From Streptomyces tubercidicus (GTDB taxonomy: Bacteria; Actinomycetota; Actinomycetes; Streptomycetales; Streptomycetaceae): a DNA stretch of 64,000 bases. A model generated the notes under the pieces. It had not been told where the DNA came from. It saw nothing but the letters and a program-made list of their open reading frames with translations, and did no database searches. Position 1 is the stretch's first letter. Each line of letters starts with the position of its first letter. The stretch spans positions 3,100,001 to 3,164,000 of the forward strand of contig NZ_CP114205.1 of the NCBI RefSeq assembly GCF_027497495.1, given 5' to 3'. A program made the position numbers and the translations under genes. Shown here piece by piece: positions 16,407 to 26,455 of the stretch.

Positions 16407-17840
16407 ATGCCGGAATCATGGGTCAATCCTGCCGAGAGTCTGGGCGCCGATCTGCATCTGGAGCTGACCGGGCCCGGCAGCCGCCGCGCCGTCCTCATCC
16501 GGGCGCTGCGGGACTCGATACGGTCCGGACGGCTCGCCCCCGGCACCCGGCTGCCGCCCTACCGCTCGCTCGCCGTGGACCTCGGCATCGCCCGTAACAC
16601 CGTCGCCGACGCCTACGCCGAACTCGTCGCCGAGGGCTGGCTCAGCGCGCGGCAGGGCTCCGGTACCCGCGTCGCCCACCGCGCGAAGCCGCTGACGCCC
16701 ACCCGGGCCCCGGCTCACCGCGCCCCCGTGAGCCGCCCCACGCACAACCTGCTCCAGGGGCAGCCGGACGCCGCGTCCTTCCCGCGCACCGCCTGGCTCG
16801 CCGCCGCCCGCCGTGCGCTGACCGCCGCGCCACACGATGCGTTCGGACCCGGCGACCCACGTGGCCGCCCCGAACTGCGTCGCGCCCTCGCCGACTACCT
16901 GGCGCGCACCCGTGGCGTACGCACCGACCCCGAACGCATCGTGATCTGCTCCGGCTTCGCCCACGCGCTGCGCCTGCTGCTGCCCGCCGTTCTCCCCGGC
17001 CCCCTTGCCGTCGAGTCCTACGGCCTCCCCTTCCACCGTGGCCTCCTGGCCACGGCCGGCGTCCGCACCCACCCCCTCGGCATTGACGAACACGGCGCCG
17101 TCAGTACGGAGTTGGAGTTGACGGCAGCCAGGGAGGTGGCGGCGGTCCTGCTCACCCCCGCCCATCAGTTCCCGCTCGGCGTCCCCCTGCACCCCGACCG
17201 TCGCGCGGCGGTCATCAACTGGGCCAGGGAGAACGGGCGTTACATCCTGGAAGACGACTACGACGGCGAATTCCGCTACGACCGCAAGCCCGTCGGCGCC
17301 CTCCAGGGCCTGGATCCGGAACGCGTCCTGCACATCGGCTCGGTCAGCAAGAGCCTCTCCCCCGCGGTGCGGCTGGGCTGGATGGTGCTGCCCGACCGCC
17401 TCGTCGACGCCGTACTGGCGGCCAAGGGCGAACGTGAGGCATGGGCGGGCGTCACCGACCAGCTCACCCTCGCCGAGTTCCTCACCCACGGCGCCTACGA
17501 CCGGCACATCCGCCGGATGCGCCAGCGCTACCGCAGACGCCGCGACCAGCTGATCGACGCGGTGACCTGCCATGCTCCGCACCTCACCGTCACCGGTATC
17601 GCCGCCGGTCTGCACGCCGTCCTCCAACTCCCCGACGGCTCGGGCGAGTCGGACGAACAAGCGGCCCTGCGCGCCGCCCGCTGGCAGGGCCTGGCCCTCG
17701 ACGGCCTCTCCGACTACCGCCACCCCGAGGCCATCATGGCCCCCCGCCACGGCCTGGTCGTCGGCTATGCGACCCCCAGCGACAGCGCCTTCCCCGCCGC
17801 CCTGGAGGCACTGTGCCGGGCGCTGCCGCCCATGGGGTAG
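16407..17840 (+). CDS. MocR/PdxR-type regulator, copy 2
   Basis: A 477-aa paralogue of the regulator at 12560-13972, with the same GntR winged helix (YRSLAVDLGIARNTVADAYAEL) and PLP aminotransferase-like domain (DDYDGEFRY, then SVSKSLSPAVRLGW with the PLP lysine). Identity to copy 1 is high in both domains, with divergence in the linker after about residue 85 and the extreme C-terminus. It probably represses or activates the divergent CMD gene (copy 3) and possibly itself. The start is fixed by alignment with copy 1 and the -10 element immediately upstream. Confidence 0.92.
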   Translation: MPESWVNPAESLGADLHLELTGPGSRRAVLIRALRDSIRSGRLAPGTRLPPYRSLAVDLGIARNTVADAYAELVAEGWLSARQGSGTRVAHRAKPLTPTRAPAHRAPVSRPTHNLLQGQPDAASFPRTAWLAAARRALTAAPHDAFGPGDPRGRPELRRALADYLARTRGVRTDPERIVICSGFAHALRLLLPAVLPGPLAVESYGLPFHRGLLATAGVRTHPLGIDEHGAVSTELELTAAREVAAVLLTPAHQFPLGVPLHPDRRAAVINWARENGRYILEDDYDGEFRYDRKPVGALQGLDPERVLHIGSVSKSLSPAVRLGWMVLPDRLVDAVLAAKGEREAWAGVTDQLTLAEFLTHGAYDRHIRRMRQRYRRRRDQLIDAVTCHAPHLTVTGIAAGLHAVLQLPDGSGESDEQAALRAARWQGLALDGLSDYRHPEAIMAPRHGLVVGYATPSDSAFPAALEALCRALPPMG

Positions 17841-18092
17841 GAGCCGTCGGCCGGGGTCACGGGCCGGCTCTCGTGGCGGCCCCCGCATCGCACTGGGGTT
17901 TTCCCCACCCCAGCTGTGTGGCCCGCCGCATGGTCAACGGCGGCCGTGTGCGGCGATCGTGGAAGGACCGAGGCAACGGTCAGGGGTTTTCCGCTCGACC
18001 GCCCCGGCAAGGGCGCCACGTGCCGTGTCGAGGTCCGACTTCCTGACTGAAGGCCCCGGAAGACCGCTTGAAAGATCACGATAGGGGGAACC

Positions 18093-19472
18093 GTGAAGCA
18101 TCTCGTGGAGCATGCTCTTGCGCGCCGCACGCTGCTGGCCGGCGCGGCGGCAGCCGGTACGGGCATGGTGACGGCGGGAACGGCGGGGAGGGCCGCGGCC
18201 GACGGGTGGCGGCAGCCGGTGGCGCACGGCGCGATGGGGCAAGGGGCGACGGGGCAAAGGCAGTTGGTGCAACGGCCGTTAGGGCAAGATCCTTTGACCC
18301 AAGGTGCGGTGGACGCCGAGGTGGCGCGTCTGCAGCGCGGGCTGATCGAGCTGCGGCGGGATCTCCACCGGCACCCCGAGCTGCCGGGGCAGGAGCGGCG
18401 CACCGCCGGTGTGGTGGCCCGTGAGCTACGGGCGGCCGGGCTGACCGTCACCACCGGGGTGGGCGGCCATGGCGTCGTCGGCGTCCTGCGGGGCGCGTAC
18501 CGGGGCCGGACGGTGGCGTACCGGGCGAACATGGACGCGGTGCCGCCCACCGGCATCGTCGGGGGCGGCCCTGAGGCGGCCCATCTCTGCGGGCATGACA
18601 TCCACACCACGGTGGCCCTCGGCGTCGCGCGGGTCCTGGCGCGGCTGCGGCACCAACTGAGCGGAACGGTGGTGTTCCTCTTCCAGCCGGCCGAAGAGAC
18701 CCTGTCCGGGGCCCGCGCGCTGATCGACACGGGCGTACTGGAGCGCACGGGCGTTGCGGAGATCCACGCGCTGCACTGCGGACCGTTCCCCGTGGGCCGG
18801 TTCGCGGTGACTCCGGGCTACGGGCTGCCCGGCCAGGACAAGGCGCGGGTGACTCTCCGCGGGCCGGACGCGCCCGCTGCCGCCCGGCGACTGGCCGCCC
18901 GGATCGGCGCACTCGCCACGCTGCGCGAGCCGCAGACCCCGGCCGACATCGAGCAGTTGCTCACCGACGCCCAGACGCCCAACGGGCCGCTGGCCCGCTT
19001 CGTGGCGGTCCGGGCCGTCGCGGAGGAAGCCACGGTGAGTGTGTCCTACCGCTGCTGGCCACAGGAGCGGTACCGGGAGGTCCGCGAGGACATCCGCCGA
19101 CTGGCCGGCTCCTGCGCGGGGTCCGGGGCGACGGCGACAGGCGCCGGGGTGAACTTCCCCGCCGAGCCCTTCCCGGCCATGGTCTGCCCGGAACGCGACG
19201 CCCGCAGGCTCGCCCACCACCTGCGCCGCACCACGGGCCGGGACGCGGTGACCGAACTCCATGCCGCCTTCCCGCCTTTCAGCGGCGAGGACTTCGCCCT
19301 CTACCTGGACCGCGTCCCCGGCACCTTTACCTTCCTGGGCGTCCGCGCCCCCGGCGCACCCGTCACCACCAGCTATCCGCACTACCCCGACTTCACCCCG
19401 GACGAGCAGGCCATCGGCATCGGGATACGGGCCATGACCGGCTGGATCGCGGAGCGGACCCACAGTGCGTAG
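18093..19472 (+). CDS. Secreted M20 family amidohydrolase (Tat substrate)
   Basis: A 459-aa metallopeptidase/amidohydrolase of the M20 (hippurate hydrolase/amidase) family. The N-terminus carries a Tat signal (ARRTLLAGAAAAG), so it should be exported folded. Family motifs: HRHPELPGQE near residue 92, AYRANMDAVPP, LCGHDIHTTVALG (metal-binding His), FQPAEET, and FSGEDFALYL near the C-terminus. A spacer of about 50 residues after the signal is Gln/Gly-rich. The GTG at 18093 follows AGGGGGAA. Such enzymes cleave N-acyl amino acids or peptides; the substrate is not predictable. Single gene. Confidence 0.9.
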   Translation: MKHLVEHALARRTLLAGAAAAGTGMVTAGTAGRAAADGWRQPVAHGAMGQGATGQRQLVQRPLGQDPLTQGAVDAEVARLQRGLIELRRDLHRHPELPGQERRTAGVVARELRAAGLTVTTGVGGHGVVGVLRGAYRGRTVAYRANMDAVPPTGIVGGGPEAAHLCGHDIHTTVALGVARVLARLRHQLSGTVVFLFQPAEETLSGARALIDTGVLERTGVAEIHALHCGPFPVGRFAVTPGYGLPGQDKARVTLRGPDAPAAARRLAARIGALATLREPQTPADIEQLLTDAQTPNGPLARFVAVRAVAEEATVSVSYRCWPQERYREVREDIRRLAGSCAGSGATATGAGVNFPAEPFPAMVCPERDARRLAHHLRRTTGRDAVTELHAAFPPFSGEDFALYLDRVPGTFTFLGVRAPGAPVTTSYPHYPDFTPDEQAIGIGIRAMTGWIAERTHSA

Positions 19473-19545
19473 CGCGCCCCCGCGAGTCCGCCCCAGGAGC
19501 CCGCCCCGCGAGAGTCCACCCCCGCAGGTCCGCCACTGCTTCCCG

Positions 19546-20706
19546 CTACTGCTTCGCGAACTTCGCGCTGATGTCCGCGAACACCCGCTGGGCCTCAGGG
19601 CCCAGGTGCGGGCCGGCGAGCCAGGTGTGGGAGTTGGAGCTGATGGAGGTGTTGGAGACCAGGGTCAGTTGGCCGCCGCGGTTGACGAACCAGCCGCCGC
19701 CGGAGGTGCCGCCGGTCATGGTGCAGCCGATGCGGTTCATGGCGGGCGTGCCCTGCTGCATGACGAGGCGGCCGGGGCGCGCCGGGCAGTTCATCATGCG
19801 CGCGCCGTCGTAGGGCGGGGCTGCCGGGTAGCCGAAGGCGTCCAGGGAGCTGAGCTGGTTCGCGGCGGGGGCGTTGAACCAGACCCGGGCGGCGTTGCCG
19901 ACGGTCTCCTGGAGCGACTTGCCGCTGCCGTTCTCCGGCTTGACGTGCAGCACGGCGAAGTCGTACGCGGAGCCGCCGTTGCCGGTCGCCTCGTCGCCCA
20001 TCTTGATCCACTCACCGGACGTGGTGATCCAGTCGGCCCAGAACCGGCCGTACGGGGTGACCTGCTGGGCGGGCGTGCTGTTCACCTGGTTCATCGGCAC
20101 GCCGTTATCGTTGTAGGACGGCACGAAGACGACATTGCGCATCCAGCCGCCCCGCTTGCCGGAGTGCACACAGTGTCCGGCGGTCCACACCAGGTTGGAC
20201 TTGCCCGGGTGCGCCGGGTCCTCGACGATCGTGCCGGAGCAGACCATCGGGCCCTTCGGACTGTCGAAGAAGATCTTCCCGACCGGGGCCATGTGCTGGT
20301 GGTACGGCCGCGCGACCTGCTCGGCGGTCACCGGCTTCGGTTCGGGGTCCGTACCGTCGAACTCGCTTCCCGTGCCGGTGGCGTTGACGCCGATCTCCGG
20401 CGATGTCTTCGCCTTGGCCAGCCGGTCCGACTTCCAGTGGTCCTTGATGACCGGATTGGCGAAATCCTTTGCGTCACGGGCCCACTTGTCCCAGTCCTGC
20501 CAGCCGCCGTCCTTCCACTCCTTCAGATCGTCCAGGCTGGTCGGCACGCCCTTGGGGAGCTTGAGCCCCCCGTCGGCCTGGCCCTTCTGGTCGGCGGCCC
20601 CACCTCCGAGGGCCTGGTCGCCGTCCGGGCCGCAGGCGGTGACGGTGCCCGCGAGCAGTGCGACGAGTGCGGCGGCCGCGGCGGTGGAGCGGCGGATGGA
20701 TGGCAT
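19546..20706 (-). CDS. Trypsin-like serine protease, lipoprotein
   Basis: A 386-aa extracytoplasmic serine protease. The signal ends in a lipobox (VTAC near residue 25). An acidic, Asp/Lys-rich propeptide-like region follows (about 35-140), then the chymotrypsin fold. The catalytic triad is visible as WTAGHCV, YDFAVLHV and GGTSGGGW. It resembles the V8/glutamyl endopeptidase-like group common in Streptomyces. Minus strand, converging on the amidohydrolase gene 73 bases away. The region upstream holds only a decayed acetyltransferase start. Confidence 0.9.
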   Translation of the reverse strand: MPSIRRSTAAAAALVALLAGTVTACGPDGDQALGGGAADQKGQADGGLKLPKGVPTSLDDLKEWKDGGWQDWDKWARDAKDFANPVIKDHWKSDRLAKAKTSPEIGVNATGTGSEFDGTDPEPKPVTAEQVARPYHQHMAPVGKIFFDSPKGPMVCSGTIVEDPAHPGKSNLVWTAGHCVHSGKRGGWMRNVVFVPSYNDNGVPMNQVNSTPAQQVTPYGRFWADWITTSGEWIKMGDEATGNGGSAYDFAVLHVKPENGSGKSLQETVGNAARVWFNAPAANQLSSLDAFGYPAAPPYDGARMMNCPARPGRLVMQQGTPAMNRIGCTMTGGTSGGGWFVNRGGQLTLVSNTSISSNSHTWLAGPHLGPEAQRVFADISAKFAKQ

Positions 20707-20872
20707 GGCGCGGGAGTCCCCCTGGTACGGGGCGGCGCCGCGCGCACAGCGCCGTTGCCGCCGTTTTTTGTCATGTCCCTCATCGGGTTGCGCCCTACTA
20801 TGCCGTCACGCCAAGCCCGCCTGGCAACCAGGTCCCGGCCACCCGCCACCCAATGGGACAGGACGTACCGCA

Positions 20873-20947
20873 ATGTCACCTTCGCCGGCCCCACTCCGCA
20901 CGGACCGCCTCACCCTGCGCCGCTTCACGGCGGCCGACGCGGAGTAG
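20873..20947 (+). pseudogene. Remnant of a GNAT acetyltransferase (first 24 codons)
   Basis: An ATG opens a 24-codon frame reading LRTDRLTLRRFTAADAE before a TAG. This is the standard N-terminus of RimJ/RimL-type acetyltransferases, cut off where the domain should continue. The next 50 bases hold no acetyltransferase sequence in any frame but a GC-rich terminator. It looks like a gene deleted down to its start. Confidence 0.6.
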
Positions 20948-21000
20948 ATGGCTCACCGGAAACCGCACACGCCGGAGCGGCCCGGCCGCACCACACACCG

Positions 21001-21034
21001 GAGCGGCCCGGCCACACCGCAGGCCGGGCCGCTC
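21001..21034. terminator. 13-bp perfect hairpin
   Basis: The arms GAGCGGCCCGGCC and GGCCGGGCCGCTC enclose an 8-base loop, 57 bases past the stop of the minus-strand secreted protein gene. A partial extra copy of the left arm lies at about 20975-20987. Confidence 0.75.
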
Positions 21035-21090
21035 TGTTGAGGCTCTGCTGGAGCAGCCAGTCCCCCGCCCCGGCCGCTCCGCGGACAGCC

Positions 21091-21549
21091 TCAGCCGCGC
21101 GGGTTCGGGCGGCCGGCCTCGCAGATGTCGCGGTCCACGCTGTTGTCGCGGTACTTACGCACGCCGATTTCCAGGTACTTGATGCCGTCCCGGTCGTAGA
21201 TCGACGGGGTGCTCCAGTGGGTCTCGCCGTTGCGGACATGCCGCCAGGGGGTCGCGCTGCGGTGGCCCCGCTTGTCGGTCCAGACGATCCGGACGGCCGG
21301 GTGTCGTCCGTCGGACTTGGTGTCCTTGCCCCGGAGGGTGATGGAGCGGATCTCGTTCTTGCTCTTCCAGTTCCATGCGGCGCTGCCCTTGCCGCCGCTC
21401 CCGGAGCAGGACAGTTTGACCGACGCCGCCGCTGCCGTCGTTGCCGCCGGAGCCGTGGTTGCCGCCGCCGGAGCGGCGGTTGCCGGAATCGTGACGGCTG
21501 CGGCCGCGAGAGCCGCGGCGGCTGCGAGCTTCATCCCCCGTGTGCGCAC
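21091..21549 (-). CDS. Small secreted protein of unknown function
   Basis: A 152-aa predicted secreted protein. The start is GTG 21549, because AAGGAG lies 6 bases upstream; in-frame starts further upstream would swallow this site. The signal peptide has a charged start (RTRGMK), a long Ala-rich core and an AAA-type cleavage region, then an Ala/Thr linker to about residue 45. The mature part begins SVKLSCSGSGG and contains Trp-rich segments (AAWNWKS, TPWRHV, THWSTPSIYDRDGI) and two cysteines that could form one disulfide. No known domain recognised. Single gene. Confidence 0.75.
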   Translation of the reverse strand: MRTRGMKLAAAAALAAAAVTIPATAAPAAATTAPAATTAAAASVKLSCSGSGGKGSAAWNWKSKNEIRSITLRGKDTKSDGRHPAVRIVWTDKRGHRSATPWRHVRNGETHWSTPSIYDRDGIKYLEIGVRKYRDNSVDRDICEAGRPNPRG

Positions 21550-21715
21550 AGGTATCTCCTTCATGGTCACTTCGCGGTCCGGCCGGAGCCGGACCCACCC
21601 CGTGTGGGTTTCTTCAGTGAAAGAGATACCGCATCTATGTCAGCCAGCACAGAAGATTCGAGAAATCTCGAAAGTCGCCCCCGGCCCTCGTCCCCCTACG
21701 GCCCCCTACCGCCCC

Positions 21716-21931
21716 CTACCGCCCCGCCACCCGCGGATCCCGCTGCGCCGCCGCCGCCCGCCCCGCCGCCCCGTAACGGAATTCCTGGAGCTGCTCCGCC
21801 GTGGGGTACCACTGCTGGCGGCAGCGGCAGCACCACCAGCGCCATTTGTCCCAGTCGGTGTTGGTGTGGGCGGTGTCCTTCCACAGCCAGGCGTCGCAGT
21901 CGGGGGTGGGGCATTTCGGCGGCAGCGGCAT
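21716..21931 (-). CDS. Small zinc-ribbon-like protein (71 aa)
   Basis: A small basic protein with a putative zinc-binding knuckle: cysteines at 7 and 12 (KCPTPDC) and a CCRC cluster at 34-37, separated by a Trp-rich stretch (WDKWRWWC). The tail is Ala/Arg-rich. The start at ATG 21931 (MPLPPKC) is chosen because AGGCCCGCC precedes it; an upstream in-frame ATG at 22009 is possible. The pattern suggests a structural zinc ribbon in a nucleic-acid-binding or adaptor protein. Not assignable to a named family. Confidence 0.6.
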   Translation of the reverse strand: MPLPPKCPTPDCDAWLWKDTAHTNTDWDKWRWWCCRCRQQWYPTAEQLQEFRYGAAGRAAAAQRDPRVAGR

Positions 21932-22096
21932 GGCGGGCCTTTCGTCGGTGACGGCTGCCCAGCCTGCTGTGCCGGGGGCCGTACCGTGCGGCGGTTCGCC
22001 TGCCGCCACCCGAACGGGTAGCGGACGGCACCGGTGCCACGGCCGCCGTCACGGTGACCCGGCCGCGACGCGCCCGACCCCGTCCCGGAACGCGCT

Positions 22097-22131
22097 CGCG
22101 GGCAGCCGCACACCTCGTGCGACTGCCCGCG
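22097..22131. terminator. Hairpin ending the betaine operon
   Basis: The stem CGCGGGCAG...CTGCCCGCG continues inward as CGCAC/GTGCG with one mismatch, followed by a 5-base loop. It lies 26 bases past the stop of the substrate-binding protein gene. Confidence 0.7.
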
Positions 22132-22156
22132 GGGTTCCGCGCTCACCGTGCGGCGG

Positions 22157-23149
22157 CTACTTCTTGGGCAGCCACTTCTTCCAGACCTCCGGGTGCTTCT
22201 CCACCCAGCGCTTCGCCGCCTCGTCGGCGGACAGCCCCTCCGAGGCGATCGACTCGGAGACCTCGTTCTGGTCGTCCTTGGTCCACTTGAAGTTCTTCAG
22301 GAATGCCGCGGCGCTGCCGCCCTTCTTGGCGAATTCCGTGTTGAAGTACTTCTGGAGCGGCGTCGTCGGATAGGCGCAGTCGATGGACTTGGGGTCCTTC
22401 GCGCCCTTCTCCGCACAGGCATCGGTGTACTTGGGGAGCTTGACCTCCACCATCGGCACCTGATTGAAGAGCCACTGCGGCTCGTACCAGTACGTCAGGA
22501 AGGGCTTCTTCTGCTTGGCGAACTGCTGGATCTGGGTGATCTGCGCCGCCTCGGAGCCCGCGAAGACCACCTCGTAATCCAGCCCGAGGTTCTTCACCAG
22601 CGCCTTGTCATTGGTGACGTAGGACGGCGAACCGTCCATCAGCTGGCCCTTGTTGCCGCTCTCCGACGTACGGAGCTGCTTGGCGAACTTGTTGAGGTTC
22701 TTCCAGCTCTTGACCTCGGGGTGCTTGTCGGCCCAGTACTTGGGGACGAACCAGCCGATATGGCCGGTGACGCCGTTGCCGCCGCCCGCCGTGATCGTCT
22801 TCTTGTCCTTGACGTACCGCTGCTCCTGCTCCGGGTGGCCCCAGTCCTCCAGGATCGCGTCGACCCGGCCCTGGCTGAGGGCGTCCCAGGCGGGGATCTC
22901 GTCCACCTGGACGGTGTCGACGTGGTAGCCCATCTCGTGTTCGAGAAGGTACTTGGCGACCCCGACATTGGACTGGGCGCCGACCCAGGTCTGGACGGAC
23001 AGGGTGACCGACTTGGAGCCCTTGGCCGCCGCGAACGGCGAGGCCTGCTTGGTCATGTCGGCCTTGCCGCAGGAGGACAGCGAGAGGGCGAGGACCGCCG
23101 TGCCGGCCAGCGCGGCCGTCCCGATGATCGTGGTGCGCTTACGGGACAT
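22157..23149 (-). CDS. Glycine betaine/choline ABC transporter substrate-binding lipoprotein
   Basis: A 330-aa OpuAC/ProX-type binding protein. The signal ends at a lipobox (LSSC near residue 27), so it is membrane-anchored outside the cell. Family landmarks: VTLSVQTWVGAQSNVGVAKYLLE, then AWDALSQGRVDAILEDWGHP, HIGWFVP, FLTYWYEPQW and a C-terminal EAAKRWVEKHPEVWKKWL. Aromatic residues (Trp/Tyr) in these motifs form the quaternary-amine cage in the family. Start at ATG 23149, 2 bases after the permease stop. Last gene of the operon. Confidence 0.93.
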   Translation of the reverse strand: MSRKRTTIIGTAALAGTAVLALSLSSCGKADMTKQASPFAAAKGSKSVTLSVQTWVGAQSNVGVAKYLLEHEMGYHVDTVQVDEIPAWDALSQGRVDAILEDWGHPEQEQRYVKDKKTITAGGGNGVTGHIGWFVPKYWADKHPEVKSWKNLNKFAKQLRTSESGNKGQLMDGSPSYVTNDKALVKNLGLDYEVVFAGSEAAQITQIQQFAKQKKPFLTYWYEPQWLFNQVPMVEVKLPKYTDACAEKGAKDPKSIDCAYPTTPLQKYFNTEFAKKGGSAAAFLKNFKWTKDDQNEVSESIASEGLSADEAAKRWVEKHPEVWKKWLPKK

Positions 23150-23151
23150 GG

Positions 23152-25152
23152 TCAGACTCCCTTCCCCGTCGTGCGGCGTTCCGTGGGCTGGGTGACCCGG
23201 TCGAGCATCAGGCCCAGGCACACGATGGCCACACCCGCGACCAGGCCGAGGGCCAGGTCTCCGGTGGCGAGGCCGGTGACGACGTCGTAGCCGAGGGCAC
23301 CGCCGCCGACCAGGCCGCCGATGATGACGACGGCGAGGACCAGGACCACGCCCTGGTTGACGGCCAGCAGCAGCGCGGGCCGGGCCAGCGGGAGCTGGAC
23401 CTGGCGGAGGATCTGCCAGCGGGTGGCACCGAGGGACCGGGCCGACTCCATGGCCGACGAGTCCACCTGGCGCAGGCCCTGGGTGGTGATGCGGATGACG
23501 GCGGGCAGGGCGTAGACCACGGCCGCGGCGGCGGCCGGGGCGCGGCCCACGGCGAACAGCGCGACCACCGGGATGAGGTAGACGAACTGCGGCATGGTCT
23601 GCATGACGTCCAGCACCGGGCGCAGGATCGCCTCCAGACGCTTGCTGCCGGCGGCGAGGATGCCGATGCCGAAGCCCAGCACCAGGGTCACCACCAGCGC
23701 GGCGATCACCTGGGAGAGGGTGTTCATCGACGGCTTCCACACGCCCAGCACACCGATGGCGGCCATCGCGAGGACGGCGGTCAGCGCGGTGCGCCAGGTG
23801 CCGATGAGCCAGGCCAGCGCGGCGACGATGAGCAGCATGCCGTACCAGGGCAGCGCCGTCAGGCCGTCGCGCAGCGGGTTGAGCACCCAGTTGGTGAAGT
23901 GCTCGGCCCAGTCGGCGGTGCCGCCGATGACCGGGACTCCGGAGTAGAGGTGGTCGACCATCCACTCCTTGAAGTCGTTGACGGGGCGGGCGAGGTCCAC
24001 GGCCCAGGCACCCGGCCAGACCAGCGAACCGCTCAGCCGGCCGGCCAGTGCGAGCCCGGCGGTGACCACGGCGATACCGGTCCAGGCCAGCCAGCCGCGC
24101 AGCCACTTCGGGCCGATGGCGGCGGTGTCGGCGCCGAGCCGGGCACCGGCCGCCGCGGTGGTGCGGTCCATGACGATGGCCAGCAGCACGATCGGGATGG
24201 CGGCGGCGAGCGCGGCACCGACGTCCACCGAGGCGAGCGCCTGGTAGACGCGGTCACCGAGACCGGCCGCGCCGATCATCGAGGCGATCACGACCATGCC
24301 CAGCGCCATCATGATCGACTGGTTGACGCCGAGGAGGAGTTCCTTACGCGCCAGCGGCAGGCGGGCGGTCAGCAGCCGCTGCCGTCCGGTGGCGCCGAGC
24401 GAGGAGACCGCCTCCAGGACGCCGGGGTCGGCGCCGCGCAGACCGAGCGCGGTCAGCCGCGCCATCGGCGGAGCCGCGTAGATGACGGTGGCCAGCAGCG
24501 CGGCGGGGACGCCGATGCCGAAGACCAGCACGACGGGCAGGAGATAGGCGAAGGCCGGCAGCACCTGCATGGTGTCCAGGACCGGGCGCAGAATCCGGAA
24601 GAGCCGTTCCGACAGGCCCCCGGCCAGGCCCAGCACGGCGCCGACGAGGACCGAGAAGACCACCGCGACGACCATCAGGGCGAGGGTCTGCATGGTCGGG
24701 ACCCACATCCCCAGCAGGCCGCTGACCAGGAAGGAGATCAGTGCGGTGGCGGCGATGCGGACACCGGCGACGCGCCAGGCGATCAGCGTGATACCGGCGG
24801 TCACACCGGTCCAGCCGAGCGCGAGCAGCAGCATGTAGACGGCGCGTACCGAGATCACCACGGCGTTGCTGAGGTGACCGAGGAAGTAGACGAACAGCCA
24901 GTGGCTGTCACGGTTGTCGATGATCCAGTCGCTGGTCTTGCCGAGCGGGCCGGAGACATCGACGGTGAGGGCCGAGGGCCACAGGGCGCCGGGCCACTGG
25001 GCGTTGATCAGCGGCACCAGGACCGCCGCGGCGAGGACGAGCAGCAGGAGCTTACTCAGGGCGGGGAATTGCCGCACCGCCCGCAGGGGGCCGGGCCGTT
25101 TGGCATCGCTCAGCGGGCGCGTCGAAATGGGGGGCGTGCTGAAGAAAGTCAC
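23152..25152 (-). CDS. Glycine betaine ABC transporter permease, two-domain fusion
   Basis: A 666-aa membrane protein with two ProW-type permease domains in one chain. Each half has several TM helices and the cytoplasmic EAA-type loop (LRGADPGVLEAVSSLGATGRQ in half one; RQVDSSAMESARSLGATRWQ in half two). Both contact the ATPase. The halves are joined by an extracytoplasmic segment with VWPGAWAVDLARPVNDF, and a similar segment begins the protein. Most ProW permeases are single-domain; this internal duplication makes one protein do the job of the usual homodimer. The start is GTG 25152, overlapping the stop of the 56-aa ORF (GTGA). Confidence 0.92.
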   Translation of the reverse strand: MTFFSTPPISTRPLSDAKRPGPLRAVRQFPALSKLLLLVLAAAVLVPLINAQWPGALWPSALTVDVSGPLGKTSDWIIDNRDSHWLFVYFLGHLSNAVVISVRAVYMLLLALGWTGVTAGITLIAWRVAGVRIAATALISFLVSGLLGMWVPTMQTLALMVVAVVFSVLVGAVLGLAGGLSERLFRILRPVLDTMQVLPAFAYLLPVVLVFGIGVPAALLATVIYAAPPMARLTALGLRGADPGVLEAVSSLGATGRQRLLTARLPLARKELLLGVNQSIMMALGMVVIASMIGAAGLGDRVYQALASVDVGAALAAAIPIVLLAIVMDRTTAAAGARLGADTAAIGPKWLRGWLAWTGIAVVTAGLALAGRLSGSLVWPGAWAVDLARPVNDFKEWMVDHLYSGVPVIGGTADWAEHFTNWVLNPLRDGLTALPWYGMLLIVAALAWLIGTWRTALTAVLAMAAIGVLGVWKPSMNTLSQVIAALVVTLVLGFGIGILAAGSKRLEAILRPVLDVMQTMPQFVYLIPVVALFAVGRAPAAAAAVVYALPAVIRITTQGLRQVDSSAMESARSLGATRWQILRQVQLPLARPALLLAVNQGVVLVLAVVIIGGLVGGGALGYDVVTGLATGDLALGLVAGVAIVCLGLMLDRVTQPTERRTTGKGV

Positions 25153-25318
25153 ACGCGCCCCCGCTTCACGGTGCCGGTGGGCACGTTCATCGCGGCGCAG
25201 CGCTGGGCCTCGCGCCAGTGGCGCAGCCAGGAGGCGCGCAGCCGGGCGCGGGGCGTGGCGGCGGGAGCCCGGGAGCCGACGGCGCGCAGCGCGCCGCCGC
25301 GGGTGGTCGCGGTGTACA

Positions 25319-25319
<1 letters not shown>
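25149..25319 (-). CDS. 56-aa ORF coupled between the betaine ATPase and permease genes
   Basis: A short frame filling the gap between two transporter genes. Its ATG shares a base with the ATPase stop (TGATG), and its TGA overlaps the permease GTG start (GTGA), so it is positioned for translational coupling at both ends. The product is very basic (many Arg), with a central ASWLRHWREAQRCAAMN helix-like segment and no membrane segment. It may be a small subunit, a coupling peptide, or simply a translated spacer that keeps ribosomes moving into the permease gene. No family recognised. Confidence 0.6.

Positions 25320-26451
<1,132 letters not shown>

Positions 26452-26455
<4 letters not shown>

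Noticed and set aside
23152..25152. Permease fusion as an assembly artefact
   Set aside because: Both halves are complete, joined by a continuous linker in frame, and adjacent genes are coupled normally; a real two-domain permease is more likely.
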